Shown here one piece after another: positions 33,269 to 41,626 of a stretch of DNA of 43,224 nucleotides. The DNA is from Nanobdellota archaeon (GTDB taxonomy: Archaea > Nanobdellota > Nanobdellia > Woesearchaeales > WJKV01), in contig JAGLWF010000010.1 in NCBI GenBank assembly GCA_023133595.1, forward strand, positions 1-43,224. The letters are read 5' to 3'. The notes under the pieces were generated by a model. The model was not told the DNA's origin. It was given only the letters and a program-made list of their open reading frames with translations, and searched no databases. Every line of letters begins with the position of its first letter. Position 1 is the first letter of the stretch. The translations under genes and the position numbers were made by a program.

Positions 33269-35701
33269 TTATAAAGGTTTCCTATGCCTGATCTTCAGCT
33301 TCTTCTCCATCTCTGCGATCTTCAAGGTTGTTTTGAGCACAGCATCTGGAGACAGAGATATACTGTCTATCCCGCACCTGACTAAAAACTGTGCGAATTC
33401 AGGATAAGTGCTAGGTGCGTCACCGCATAATCCAATCTTTCTGCGATTACGTTTCGCACCAAGAATGACCTGCGCAACCATGTAGCGCACTGCAGGATCC
33501 CTTTCATCATAGAGATGAGAAACTAATTCAGAATCTCGATCAAGGCCAAGTGTCAATTGTGTCAGGTCATTTGTTCCGATCGAAAAACCGTCAAAGATCC
33601 GAGAAAATTCATTGATCAAGATAACATTCGAAGGTATTTCGCACATCATGTATATCTCTAATTTATTCCTTCCACGCTTTAATCCATTCTTTGCCATCTC
33701 TTTGACAACTAATTTTCCTTCGCCAAGTGTCCTGCAGAAAGGGACCATGATTTTCACATTAGTAAGCCCCATCTTGTCGCGGACTTTTTGGAGTGCTTTG
33801 CATTCAAGTGCAAATGCATCCCTGAATCCTTTGCTGTAATAACGTGAAGCACCTCTCCATCCAAGCATTGGATTGTCTTCGTGAGGCTCGTACAATGTTC
33901 CTCCGATCAGGTTTGCATACTCATTACTTTTGAAATCTGAAGTTCGCACAATAACATCATTTGGATAGAATACAGCTGCAATCAATGCAATGCCCTGCGC
34001 TAGCCTGTCAATATAATATTGTTTCTTCTTATCTTTTGGATACATGTATGTTAATTCATCAATCTGTTTTTTCAGGTGATGATCCTTAAGCTTGCTGTAG
34101 TCGATCAATGCATTTGGATGTATCTTGATGTAAGAGCTGATGATAAATTCTTCACGGCAGAGCCCGACACCAGAATTAGGAATGTTTCCGAGTTCAAATG
34201 CTCGTTCAGGTGTTCCCACATTCATCATTATCTTCGTTCTTGTTTTAGGAATTTTTTTCAGGTCGATCTTATCGATTTTATATCGAAGAAACTTTTCATA
34301 TACTCGACCCACTTCACCTTCTGAACAAGAAACAGTGACTTTTTCTCCATTACGAATTGCAGTAGATCCATTCTCAGTTCCTACAATACACGGGATGCCA
34401 AGCTCGCGCGCAATAATCGCAGCATGGCACGTCCTTCCACCGTGGTCAGTCACAATTGCTGATGCAATCTTCATGATAGGTTCCCAGTCAGGATCAGTCA
34501 TCCTTGTCACAAGAACCTCTTGTTTTCTGAATTTCCGGATATCCTTAACATCCTGGATTACCCGCACTCTTCCAAGCCCGATCTTAGCGCCGATACTCTG
34601 TCCTTCTGCAATCAATTTACCTTTTTGTGTCAGACAGTATTCTTCCACAACATTCTTCTTTCTCTGGCTCACAACTGTTTCTGGCCGTGCCTGGACAATA
34701 TACAGTTTGCCAGAGACACCATCTTTTGCCCACTCCATATCCATGGGTGTCCATTTGTTATGCACACGAGAATAATGATCCTCGATTGTCACAGCCCATT
34801 TTGCCAGTTTAGTAATCTCTTTATCATTCAAAACAAATGATCTTCTTTCTTTTTCAGTTGTAGGGATATTTTTAGTCGGCTGTGTCCCGCTGGCATAGAC
34901 CATCTTTTTCTTTTTGGCACCTAATCGCTTTGATAAGATAGGATCATACTTTTTCCGTAGCGTCGGTTTGAAAACAAAAAATTCATCAGGATTCACAGCA
35001 CCCTGCACAACACTCTCTCCAAGCCCCCATGCACCATTTATCAGGACAACATCCTTGAAACCAGATTCAGTATCAATCGAGAACATCACACCAGAAGATG
35101 ATTTATCACTCCTAACCATTTTCTGCACTGCAATAGACAAGTAAACTTGAAAGTGGCTGAAACCTTTATCTTCCCGATAAGAGATTGCACGATTTGTGAA
35201 CAATGATGCAAAACAATTCCTGCACGCCTCGATCAGTTCATGCTCTCCTTGGATATTAAGATAAGTTTCCTGCTGTCCTGCAAAGCTTGCGCCTGGAAGG
35301 TCTTCTGCAGTTGCAGAGGATCGTACTGCAACACCGCAGTTCTTGCCGTAAAGCCTGCACAAGCGTTTGTATGCTTTAGAGATCGCAACATGCAGTTCTT
35401 CTGGAAATTCAGTCCTGCGGATCAGGCCGCGGACCCTGGCACCGCGTTCCTGCAGATCTTTGATATCTTTTACATTCAATCCCCGCAGTAATCTTTTGAT
35501 ATCTTTTCCAATCCCTGATTTTCCAATCAGATATTTGTAAGCATATGCAGATACTGCAAAGCCATAAGGAACAGCAACACCTTTTTTTGCAAGATTCCTG
35601 TACATCTCTCCAAGAGAGGCTGTCTTTCCACCGACAAGTCCAACATCTCCTATAGATATTTCATCAAACCATAGAATAAAAGCCTCTTTTTTCCTCTTCA
35701 T
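33269..35701 (-). CDS. ppsA: Phosphoenolpyruvate synthase
   Basis: The 810-aa enzyme converts pyruvate, ATP and water to PEP, AMP and phosphate. The N-terminal ATP-binding domain begins GDVGLVGGKTASLGEMYRNL. The phosphohistidine is near residue 426 in GGRTCHAAIIARELG, and the C-terminal PEP/pyruvate domain ends with CGDAPSTYPEFAQFLV and GIDSISLSPDAVLKT. The length is normal. AMP made here can feed AMP phosphorylase or adenylate kinase. GAGGGAC stands just before the ATG, with TATA boxes at about 35728-35747. Repeat B7 lies directly upstream of that promoter. Confidence 0.97.
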   Translation of the reverse strand: MKRKKEAFILWFDEISIGDVGLVGGKTASLGEMYRNLAKKGVAVPYGFAVSAYAYKYLIGKSGIGKDIKRLLRGLNVKDIKDLQERGARVRGLIRRTEFPEELHVAISKAYKRLCRLYGKNCGVAVRSSATAEDLPGASFAGQQETYLNIQGEHELIEACRNCFASLFTNRAISYREDKGFSHFQVYLSIAVQKMVRSDKSSSGVMFSIDTESGFKDVVLINGAWGLGESVVQGAVNPDEFFVFKPTLRKKYDPILSKRLGAKKKKMVYASGTQPTKNIPTTEKERRSFVLNDKEITKLAKWAVTIEDHYSRVHNKWTPMDMEWAKDGVSGKLYIVQARPETVVSQRKKNVVEEYCLTQKGKLIAEGQSIGAKIGLGRVRVIQDVKDIRKFRKQEVLVTRMTDPDWEPIMKIASAIVTDHGGRTCHAAIIARELGIPCIVGTENGSTAIRNGEKVTVSCSEGEVGRVYEKFLRYKIDKIDLKKIPKTRTKIMMNVGTPERAFELGNIPNSGVGLCREEFIISSYIKIHPNALIDYSKLKDHHLKKQIDELTYMYPKDKKKQYYIDRLAQGIALIAAVFYPNDVIVRTSDFKSNEYANLIGGTLYEPHEDNPMLGWRGASRYYSKGFRDAFALECKALQKVRDKMGLTNVKIMVPFCRTLGEGKLVVKEMAKNGLKRGRNKLEIYMMCEIPSNVILINEFSRIFDGFSIGTNDLTQLTLGLDRDSELVSHLYDERDPAVRYMVAQVILGAKRNRRKIGLCGDAPSTYPEFAQFLVRCGIDSISLSPDAVLKTTLKIAEMEKKLKIRHRKPL

Positions 35702-35754
35702 TGTCCCTCTTTTTTTATTTTTTCAATATAAAAGCATATATAAGCTTTTCGATA

Positions 35755-35851
35755 GTGCATAACACCAAGCGTAGCCTTACACTAAACAGGCCAGATTACT
35801 AGACTCGTCTTCTAACTCATATTTTCTTACCTTGCGAAGCGTGTTATGCAC
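35755..35851 (+). repeat. Interspersed element type B, copy B7, with compensatory stem change
   Basis: This 97-bp copy has ends GTGCATAACAC / GTGTTATGCAC (11 bp perfect). Relative to the usual GTGCATAGCAC / GTGCTATGCAC, both arms changed together (G to A on the left, C to T on the right), so pairing is kept. Boxes are CAAGCGTAGCC, TAGACTCGTCTTCTA and TGCGAAGCG. Confidence 0.87.
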
Positions 35852-35853
35852 AA

Positions 35854-35949
35854 GCCATTGCTGCCAAGTGTAGCCTTCTTATTTTTCTGCGAAATGCATA
35901 GGCTCGACTTCTAAAGCAACAAATAGATCGAGCGAAACGCAGCAATGGC
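35854..35949 (+). repeat. Interspersed element type A, copy A5
   Basis: This 96-bp copy has ends GCCATTGCTGC / GCAGCAATGGC (11 bp perfect), only 2 nt after B7. Boxes are CAAGTGTAGCC, TAGGCTCGACTTCTA and AGCGAAACGC. It is followed by TTATGTGCATAGC (35951-35963), a remnant of another B end. Together the repeats fill the gap between ppsA and the next gene. Confidence 0.87.
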
Positions 35950-36006
35950 TTTATGTGCATAGCAAGTTACGAAACCTTTATATACAATTTTATTATGAAA
36001 TTCTCT

Positions 36007-36120
36007 ATGGCATCTGAAATCGGATTTGGAATCTTTTTGTCCTTGGTTTTTTTCCTAGTCATATACTGGTTCTTGTACGGCCAGAAAAAACAAAGAGAGC
36101 TGTTAGGTGAAAATAAATGA
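36007..36120 (+). CDS. Single-TM microprotein
   Basis: The protein has 37 aa: one hydrophobic helix (IGFGIFLSLVFFLVIYWFL) followed by a charged tail (GQKKQRELLGENK). The TATA box TTTATATA (35977-35984) is centred about 26 nt before this ATG, so the message should be leaderless. An upstream in-frame ATG at 35995 would add four residues. The stop overlaps the start of the lipoprotein gene by 4 nt (ATGA), which supports that it is translated. It may help anchor or assemble the lipoprotein; that is a guess. Confidence 0.65.
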   Translation: MASEIGFGIFLSLVFFLVIYWFLYGQKKQRELLGENK

Positions 36121-36572
36121 GAAAATCTACCACATTGCTGTGTCTGCTATTAATATCAATTTTTCTTATCAGTTGCGCTGGAGACATCACAACTCAAAAA
36201 TTACAAGGCCGCACAATCTTGTTAGGCACTCCAAGAATCAAACTGGATCCTCTGCAATCACAGGACATTTATCTAGGAGTTAACAATATATATGAGACAG
36301 ATGAAAAATTTGAGATCACAATGGAGTGCACTATTGCTGATTGCAACAAGTATGTTCTAGCGCAGACATTTCCTTCTATCGGAATTTCTGCGAATAAAAT
36401 GGGCGCATTTCCAATCCGGATCATGGCACTAGAAGAAGCAATCCCAGGAATGTATCCATTCCAACTGACTGTCAAGCACAAAGATGCTGTCCACGGAACA
36501 GCAACACTGACTGTGCAGGTAACAGCAGAAGTTGAAAAACAGAAACAAGAACTAAAAAAGAAGCTTAACTAG
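36117..36572 (+). CDS. Small lipoprotein with Ig-like domain
   Basis: The protein has 151 aa. The signal peptide ends in the lipobox LIS-C. The mature part is a single beta-sandwich-like domain (LDPLQSQDIYLGVNN, IPGMYPFQLTVKHKD, TATLTVQVTAE) with two Cys (MECTIADC) likely forming a disulfide, and a short coiled end. It is co-transcribed with the TM microprotein upstream. The 3' end overlaps the convergent PHP gene by 4 nt. No specific function can be assigned. Confidence 0.8.
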   Translation: MRKSTTLLCLLLISIFLISCAGDITTQKLQGRTILLGTPRIKLDPLQSQDIYLGVNNIYETDEKFEITMECTIADCNKYVLAQTFPSIGISANKMGAFPIRIMALEEAIPGMYPFQLTVKHKDAVHGTATLTVQVTAEVEKQKQELKKKLN

Positions 36573-37774
36573 AGTTTTCTTTTTGCTTCCATTAAATGGT
36601 TATATTCTGTCTCTCCAGAACAGAAATGCAGCAAACTATCTCCTGGTTTAAAATGGCAATCACTGACTTTGAATCGGATAAGGGTACCAACTGACAAGCC
36701 AAGACTTATCTCAAGCTCGTAAATCCGTGTACCCATATCTTCGTTAGCATATTTTTCCATCTCTTCAACTGTCAAATCTTTTCCAACTGTAGGAAATCTA
36801 TCAGAATCGCGTCTTTCCGGATAATGTTTCGGCAGGTCAGTGGTCATACCCTTTCCGTATTTTTTATAATATTTTCTATATTTTGGAATGATAGGATAAT
36901 CTTTTTCAATCCCGATAATATTTCCTTCCTTAATAGGGCCTTCGAATAATCTTAAAAATTCTTGAACATTCATTCCTATTCGTTTAGCAGACACAAATGC
37001 ATGAGGTATTTCTATTAATCCTCCTGATTCTCTGATTGCTGTGATTCCTTCTTCTAAGCTAATAAAATCTTTTGGAATATAGAGAGTACTGTAATTTTCA
37101 TCTGCGAGATCACTATAAGAGATTTCATTCGGGGATCTTAACATTGAAAACAGATATTCAGTATAGAACTCTCTTCTAATCTCAGCTTTCATAGTTTCTT
37201 TTACTTCTTTTCTAAGAGTTTGGATATTTTGGAATTCTTCTTCTACAAGGTCATCGAATTTTCTTATGGCCCCCAACCAATCCAAGACATGTTTATGCGT
37301 TAACAAAGCATTAACAAAATGAGGTTTTGCAACACTTCCTTTCATTTTTCCCATGTTGCATTTTTCCAGAAAATTATCATTCATTTCAGTTGCCCCTTTC
37401 AGCCCAAAGAAATCATTGATAATCTCGAAAGTCTTCCTTTTCCAGTCCCTTCTTGCCTCTTGGTTATGATAACATACAGTTTTTATAGGTTTTGCATAAA
37501 GATCAAAACATAATCCGACTAATTCAATGTCAGCAGCATTTTCAGAATCAGGTATTTCGCTGATTGTAGTCAATTCAACACCAGAGATTAATTCAATCGT
37601 ATCTCCAGCAAGCCTCATGAAAGTTTCAAGCTCAGAATCAAAAAACGCTTCTGTTGTTTCATGATCTGTAATTACATATTTAGAAAAACCAAGTTGAATC
37701 GCTTCTTGCAGAGCTTCAGCTGGAGTTTTCATTCCATCTGAATAACTTGTATGTGTGTGCAGTGCAAAATACAT
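36569..37774 (-). CDS. PHP-domain phosphoesterase with insertion
   Basis: The 401-aa protein has PHP motifs at both ends: HTHTSYSDG (H6, H8, D13), ITDHE (D37, H38), SGVELTT (E67), a later IEIPHAF and near the C-terminus KVSDCHF (DxH). Between about residues 100 and 240 lies a helical insertion not usual in small PHP proteins. It should be a metal-dependent phosphatase or phosphodiesterase. It is the last gene of a three-gene operon, 8 nt after the kinase-like gene, so the two may act on the same phosphorylated product. Confidence 0.85.
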   Translation of the reverse strand: MYFALHTHTSYSDGMKTPAEALQEAIQLGFSKYVITDHETTEAFFDSELETFMRLAGDTIELISGVELTTISEIPDSENAADIELVGLCFDLYAKPIKTVCYHNQEARRDWKRKTFEIINDFFGLKGATEMNDNFLEKCNMGKMKGSVAKPHFVNALLTHKHVLDWLGAIRKFDDLVEEEFQNIQTLRKEVKETMKAEIRREFYTEYLFSMLRSPNEISYSDLADENYSTLYIPKDFISLEEGITAIRESGGLIEIPHAFVSAKRIGMNVQEFLRLFEGPIKEGNIIGIEKDYPIIPKYRKYYKKYGKGMTTDLPKHYPERRDSDRFPTVGKDLTVEEMEKYANEDMGTRIYELEISLGLSVGTLIRFKVSDCHFKPGDSLLHFCSGETEYNHLMEAKRKL

Positions 37775-37782
37775 TTTTAGCT

Positions 37783-40134
37783 TTAATCCCTGTATTGATC
37801 ACAAGTTTTATCATACAAACTTATTCTTCTCTTGACCTGTTGATTTCCAGATTCAATACAAATTTCGTGGTATTCCAACATTCTATGTAATATAGTCAAA
37901 GTTTTCTTATCTTCTGCAGTCAAAAAGTCAAAGTCTTTATTGTTTGGTTGACTTAAAATACCATCCAAAGTGCTTTTTATAGCTCCGATATGATAATCTA
38001 CAATATAATCCGGAGAGTAATAATCAGTATTTTCACGTCTTGTCGGATCAATATCTTCATATTTATCAAGATTCATTTCTCTTTTGACTATCCCATTCTC
38101 ACGTACCTCTACTGGCCACGGAGAACTTATTTTTTCAATCGGATAAATAACCTGTTTATCGTATTGTTTTATTTTATCTCTTGCAACAGGTCCCATTTTT
38201 CGGAAACGATATAATAATCCTAACAAAAAGCAAGCTCGAAATTCCTTTTTCCTTGCATCTCCATCTTTAGCCAAAAGACCTTCATTCGGTATCTGTGAAG
38301 AATCTGCTGCAAGATATTCACGATATTTTCTAAAGAACCTGAATGAATATTTTACAAGGAATCTGCCAATATCTGCATCTGTCAGATTTAAGACATGATC
38401 AACCAAAAACTCGATCGCACTTATTCCTCGACGCTCTTCTTTTGCCCGACCATAATCAAATATTTCAGGACCAGTTTTAGGATCATAAAAGATATGCTGC
38501 AATCTCATATCACCTTGGGTAAAGACAAATACGCTCTTGTCTGACATAACATCAGCAAAAAGATTAGAGACTCTTTCGAGATCTTCTTCAGAGACTGTAG
38601 TTTTTACCTTGTCTGAGAATAAACTAAAAGTATCTACAGCATCAGCGCCAATTTTTGTTGTCGCTCCCCCTTTAAGGAGATCATGTTCAAATCTATATAA
38701 GAAAATACTCTTCAAGTATCTTTCTAATCTTCCGCAATTCTTTTTACGTTCTTCTTGATGGTGTGTGATCTTTGCATTTTTATTTCCAGTAAGCTTTCTT
38801 AGCCTTTCAATGATAATATCTTTGTTTGCAGTCCATCTTGCATCATTTTCTGCAATTCCATCAAGACATTTCCATATTAGTCTATCTCTTACCCCAGTAC
38901 AATTATGGACATTGGACATCATCTCTCTAAGATCAGCATCTAGTTTTACAAAGATTGGGTTTGCATTTGCATTATCAGGTTCCTGCAAATCTCCCAAACT
39001 TGGAAGAAAACCATCTGCAGGTTCAAAGAGTTTGACTATTTGATCCACCCCTTCTCTTATTGTTGTAGAATCCAAGAAAGAATAATCTACAGTAAGTTCT
39101 TGGATTTCTGAAGCTAGTGTATCTGGATCAAATGTATCCTTTTTGAATAATTTTTTGATTTTATCATAAACACGTTGGATTGCAAGGTCTAAATTGCCTA
39201 ATTGTGTCTGATATTTTCTGATATAAGGAGTGTAAAGCAGGAAATAGTAATCTACAGTTGGCAATTTTCGGAATTTCAAGGTATAGAACAGACCGCTCTT
39301 TGTGCGCGAATATCCTTCATATTTCACAGTAGGGAATCTGGGTTTGCTGCCATTATTTTCAGCTGCCAATTTCTCTTCCAGGTGTCTGTCTGCTTCATAC
39401 ATTGCAACAGCAACATACTCTTCTTTAGCTTGTTCAGGATGGGTTAAAATTTTGGTAAAAAATGCAGATTTGCCGTCTACAAGAACTCTTCGATGCTGAG
39501 CATAACTTACTGTTCTTATAGCCCACCTTCCAGGATCATCGCATTTTACAATCTTTATCTCTGATGGTATTCTACCATCAGAATATTCTTCGCGTCTCTC
39601 TGCAGTCCAAAAATCAGACGAGAATATATCAACTCCGTCTATAACATCTCGACGTAGTATCCTATCCTCATCAAGGATAAAGATATTATCAATAGAACGT
39701 CTTTGTTTCTTAATGCTTAATTGGATCGCTCTTGTAGATTCTTCAATGAATTTTTCTTCGACCTCGGTATTTTCTTCAGAACTGTCCAATTCGGATAGAT
39801 TAAAGATAGCCAATGCACCCTCATCACCACTCTCAAGAAGCTTTTGTTGCTGAACTTCTTCTTCCTCTTTATTCAATAGGACTATCTCTACACCTCCAAG
39901 ACTTGTTCGGATCCAATCAAGATGTCCAGAGTTTTCAAGAACACTACCACAAACATAAACCAGGTTGATATCCCTTCTTTCATGAAGCTTTTCAATTGCC
40001 TCTCTGATAGATACAAAATGTTGAATAAAATGATTGCTATTCCGAGATAATATTTTTCGGATCTTATTATGGGTTCTTTTAGCACCGATAACTACTACAT
40101 TTCCTTGCAGTTCCGATTTGGGGTTTTCTACCAT
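37783..40134 (-). CDS. Receiver-like domain fused to APH-type kinase-fold protein
   Basis: The protein has 783 aa. Residues about 10-90 look like a degenerate response-regulator domain (GNVVVIGAKR, DINLVYVCGS, VEIVLLNKE). From about 215 a kinase fold follows: FFTKIL with candidate ATP-lysine K228, and catalytic-loop-like QGDMRLQHIFYD (540-551) and IFDYGRA (558-564), matching the HGD-x-x-x-x-N and IDF/W motifs of aminoglycoside/choline kinase-like proteins, with Gln for His and His for Asn. The C-terminal 200 residues are helical. It may phosphorylate a small molecule or protein, or be a pseudokinase. It lies between an AbrB-PhoU regulator and a PHP phosphoesterase. Confidence 0.72.
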   Translation of the reverse strand: MVENPKSELQGNVVVIGAKRTHNKIRKILSRNSNHFIQHFVSIREAIEKLHERRDINLVYVCGSVLENSGHLDWIRTSLGGVEIVLLNKEEEEVQQQKLLESGDEGALAIFNLSELDSSEENTEVEEKFIEESTRAIQLSIKKQRRSIDNIFILDEDRILRRDVIDGVDIFSSDFWTAERREEYSDGRIPSEIKIVKCDDPGRWAIRTVSYAQHRRVLVDGKSAFFTKILTHPEQAKEEYVAVAMYEADRHLEEKLAAENNGSKPRFPTVKYEGYSRTKSGLFYTLKFRKLPTVDYYFLLYTPYIRKYQTQLGNLDLAIQRVYDKIKKLFKKDTFDPDTLASEIQELTVDYSFLDSTTIREGVDQIVKLFEPADGFLPSLGDLQEPDNANANPIFVKLDADLREMMSNVHNCTGVRDRLIWKCLDGIAENDARWTANKDIIIERLRKLTGNKNAKITHHQEERKKNCGRLERYLKSIFLYRFEHDLLKGGATTKIGADAVDTFSLFSDKVKTTVSEEDLERVSNLFADVMSDKSVFVFTQGDMRLQHIFYDPKTGPEIFDYGRAKEERRGISAIEFLVDHVLNLTDADIGRFLVKYSFRFFRKYREYLAADSSQIPNEGLLAKDGDARKKEFRACFLLGLLYRFRKMGPVARDKIKQYDKQVIYPIEKISSPWPVEVRENGIVKREMNLDKYEDIDPTRRENTDYYSPDYIVDYHIGAIKSTLDGILSQPNNKDFDFLTAEDKKTLTILHRMLEYHEICIESGNQQVKRRISLYDKTCDQYRD

Positions 40135-40164
40135 TTTTATTGTGGGATATCAGATTTTTGACAT

Positions 40165-41127
40165 TCAATTTGTATATCTTTCTAGTTCATAGATAGGTCT
40201 TCCAAGCTGCTGGATCGCCATTGTCATGTATTTGAATTTCTCGATAATATTTGGGACATATTCAACATTCCAATTTTCTCTATCATATTCATTTAATTTC
40301 TTTAGAATCTCTTTTTTCCTCGGCGCGATTTTCAACGCCAGTTTCATATCTCCATTATAAAATGCTTTCATGATATTATTATAAAATTCTTCAATCTCTT
40401 CATAAATCTTGATCAATTCTTTTTCTTTTGCTTTTGGAATATTTGAAGCATTAAAATACCGGATAACACGCTTGGTACTATCAGCAACTTCTTCAAGATT
40501 CTCAACAATTCTCCATAATTTCAATAAATCTAAACTATCCATCTTCAGACGCTGTCTTGTCTCTAGTGAAACAAACGCATGTTTTATTGTCCGTTTAGAT
40601 AATATATGCAGCCTGTTGACATCGTGATCCCGAAGATCGATATTTTCTTGTGTTGCTGTAGAGGTCTTTCCTTTTGATTCAGCTATCATTGTTTTGATGA
40701 TATTATCCATTTTTCTGATCAATGCTGTGATGGAAATCTCTTTCATGTTCAAGAAATCTTTTGCAATTATCCGGTTTGTATCCTGTTCTATGACTGCAAG
40801 CGCAACAAGATTGTGCAGAATATCTTTGATTGTCTTTGCTTTATCTTTGATACCTTCTCCAGATATTTCAATTATGCTGAAATTATTGATATAAGCTGTG
40901 ACAATCTCACGTTTGATATCTGTCCGGGTCTTGCCTTCGACATCAAGCTTGTAGATTCTTTCCTCTCTTTGCTTGTCTAATGGCTGACTCTCTATTAGAA
41001 TATTATTCTCGTTCTCAATTATATGTACATGATCTCCTTTGGTCAGACCATTACGTCTGATCCACTCGGAATTCAGAGTTATGACATATGAATTTTTCCC
41101 AAATTTGATTAGTTTTCTTGTTTCCAT
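40165..41127 (-). CDS. AbrB-PhoU type regulator
   Basis: The protein has 320 aa. Residues 1-50 are an AbrB/SpoVT-like DNA-binding fold (KLIKFGKNSYVITLNSEWIR, GLTKGDHVHII). From about 100 on, two PhoU-like three-helix bundles follow (LHNLVALAVIEQDTNRIIAK; LWRIVENLEEVADSTKRVIR), which bind metal and sense phosphate transport in other systems. Archaeal fusions of this kind are taken as phosphate-response regulators. It heads the operon with the kinase-fold and PHP genes; no Pst transporter is in view. GGGGG about 11 nt before the ATG may be its ribosome site. Confidence 0.9.
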   Translation of the reverse strand: METRKLIKFGKNSYVITLNSEWIRRNGLTKGDHVHIIENENNILIESQPLDKQREERIYKLDVEGKTRTDIKREIVTAYINNFSIIEISGEGIKDKAKTIKDILHNLVALAVIEQDTNRIIAKDFLNMKEISITALIRKMDNIIKTMIAESKGKTSTATQENIDLRDHDVNRLHILSKRTIKHAFVSLETRQRLKMDSLDLLKLWRIVENLEEVADSTKRVIRYFNASNIPKAKEKELIKIYEEIEEFYNNIMKAFYNGDMKLALKIAPRKKEILKKLNEYDRENWNVEYVPNIIEKFKYMTMAIQQLGRPIYELERYTN

Positions 41128-41307
41128 TCTATCTATACCCCCATATAGTATATATTGTATAAGACATTTAAAAAAGTTATGCCCTTTTGAAGGTATTTGT
41201 TTTTCTTCCGAGGCATATGGCCCTATATACCATATATACCATATACATTACTTATATATACCCCATCCTCACTACTAATAGTATAAGAAAATCGGGGGTG
41301 AAATCCT
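41128..41307. promoter_or_regulatory. Divergent promoter region with repeated ATATACC motifs
   Basis: The 180-nt spacer between the PhoU operon and the 53-aa gene holds TTTAAA near 41166-41172 (leftward TATA box) and TTATATATA near 41252-41260 (rightward). ATATACC-type motifs occur three times within 41224-41264, with CTATACCCCC near 41136-41145 on the other side. They are candidate binding sites for the AbrB-PhoU protein. Confidence 0.5.
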
Positions 41308-41469
41308 ATGAGAGGAGACACCATCAAGAAAATAAGAGAAGAAGAAATGATGCTGGAAGAGTCCGAATCCTTCAACGAGGAGAAAATTAACCAAAGAGTC
41401 GAGGATGGAGAACTTAAGTCTGAAGAAGGAGGATTTTTAATCGGCTTTCACAGCGATCGAGAATACTAA
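41308..41469 (+). CDS. Acidic 53-aa protein
   Basis: The small protein opens MRGDTIKKIREEEMMLEE and ends EEGGFLIGFHSDREY. It is rich in Glu. The ribosome site GGGGGTGA (41294-41301) stands 6 nt before the ATG, and a TATA box at about 41252-41260 predicts a leader of some 26 nt. A 10-bp hairpin lies after the stop. It is divergent from the PhoU operon. The defined ends (promoter, ribosome site, hairpin) support a true gene. No family is recognised. Confidence 0.72.
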   Translation: MRGDTIKKIREEEMMLEESESFNEEKINQRVEDGELKSEEGGFLIGFHSDREY

Positions 41470-41505
41470 TTACGCTAAAGGTTTTATGTTGGGTTTCGAA
41501 GGGTT

Positions 41506-41529
41506 GGCTAAAAGCTCACGCTTTTAGCC
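41506..41529 (+). terminator. Perfect 10-bp hairpin downstream of the 53-aa gene
   Basis: GGCTAAAAGC (41506-41515) and GCTTTTAGCC (41520-41529) enclose the loop TCAC. Only GTTT follows, so it is either an intrinsic-like terminator or an mRNA-stabilising structure. The rest of 41470-41626 holds the TATA box TTTATATA (41586-41593) of the next gene. Confidence 0.5.
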
Positions 41530-41626
41530 GTTTATGCCCTGCCAATTTCTATGCTTTATAAAGGATTTATTTTGAACAGGCAAGCTTTATATACCCCTCA
41601 TTTTGTCATTCTTTGGTGAGTAAAAA

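Noticed and set aside
7833-35963. CRISPR array
   Set aside because: The repeats are about 96 bp, widely scattered, in both orientations and lack regular spacers; no cas gene is present.
7833-35963. Integron attC sites
   Set aside because: Size and folding recall attC, but there is no GTTRRRY core, no integrase gene and no cassette-like head-to-tail array of genes.
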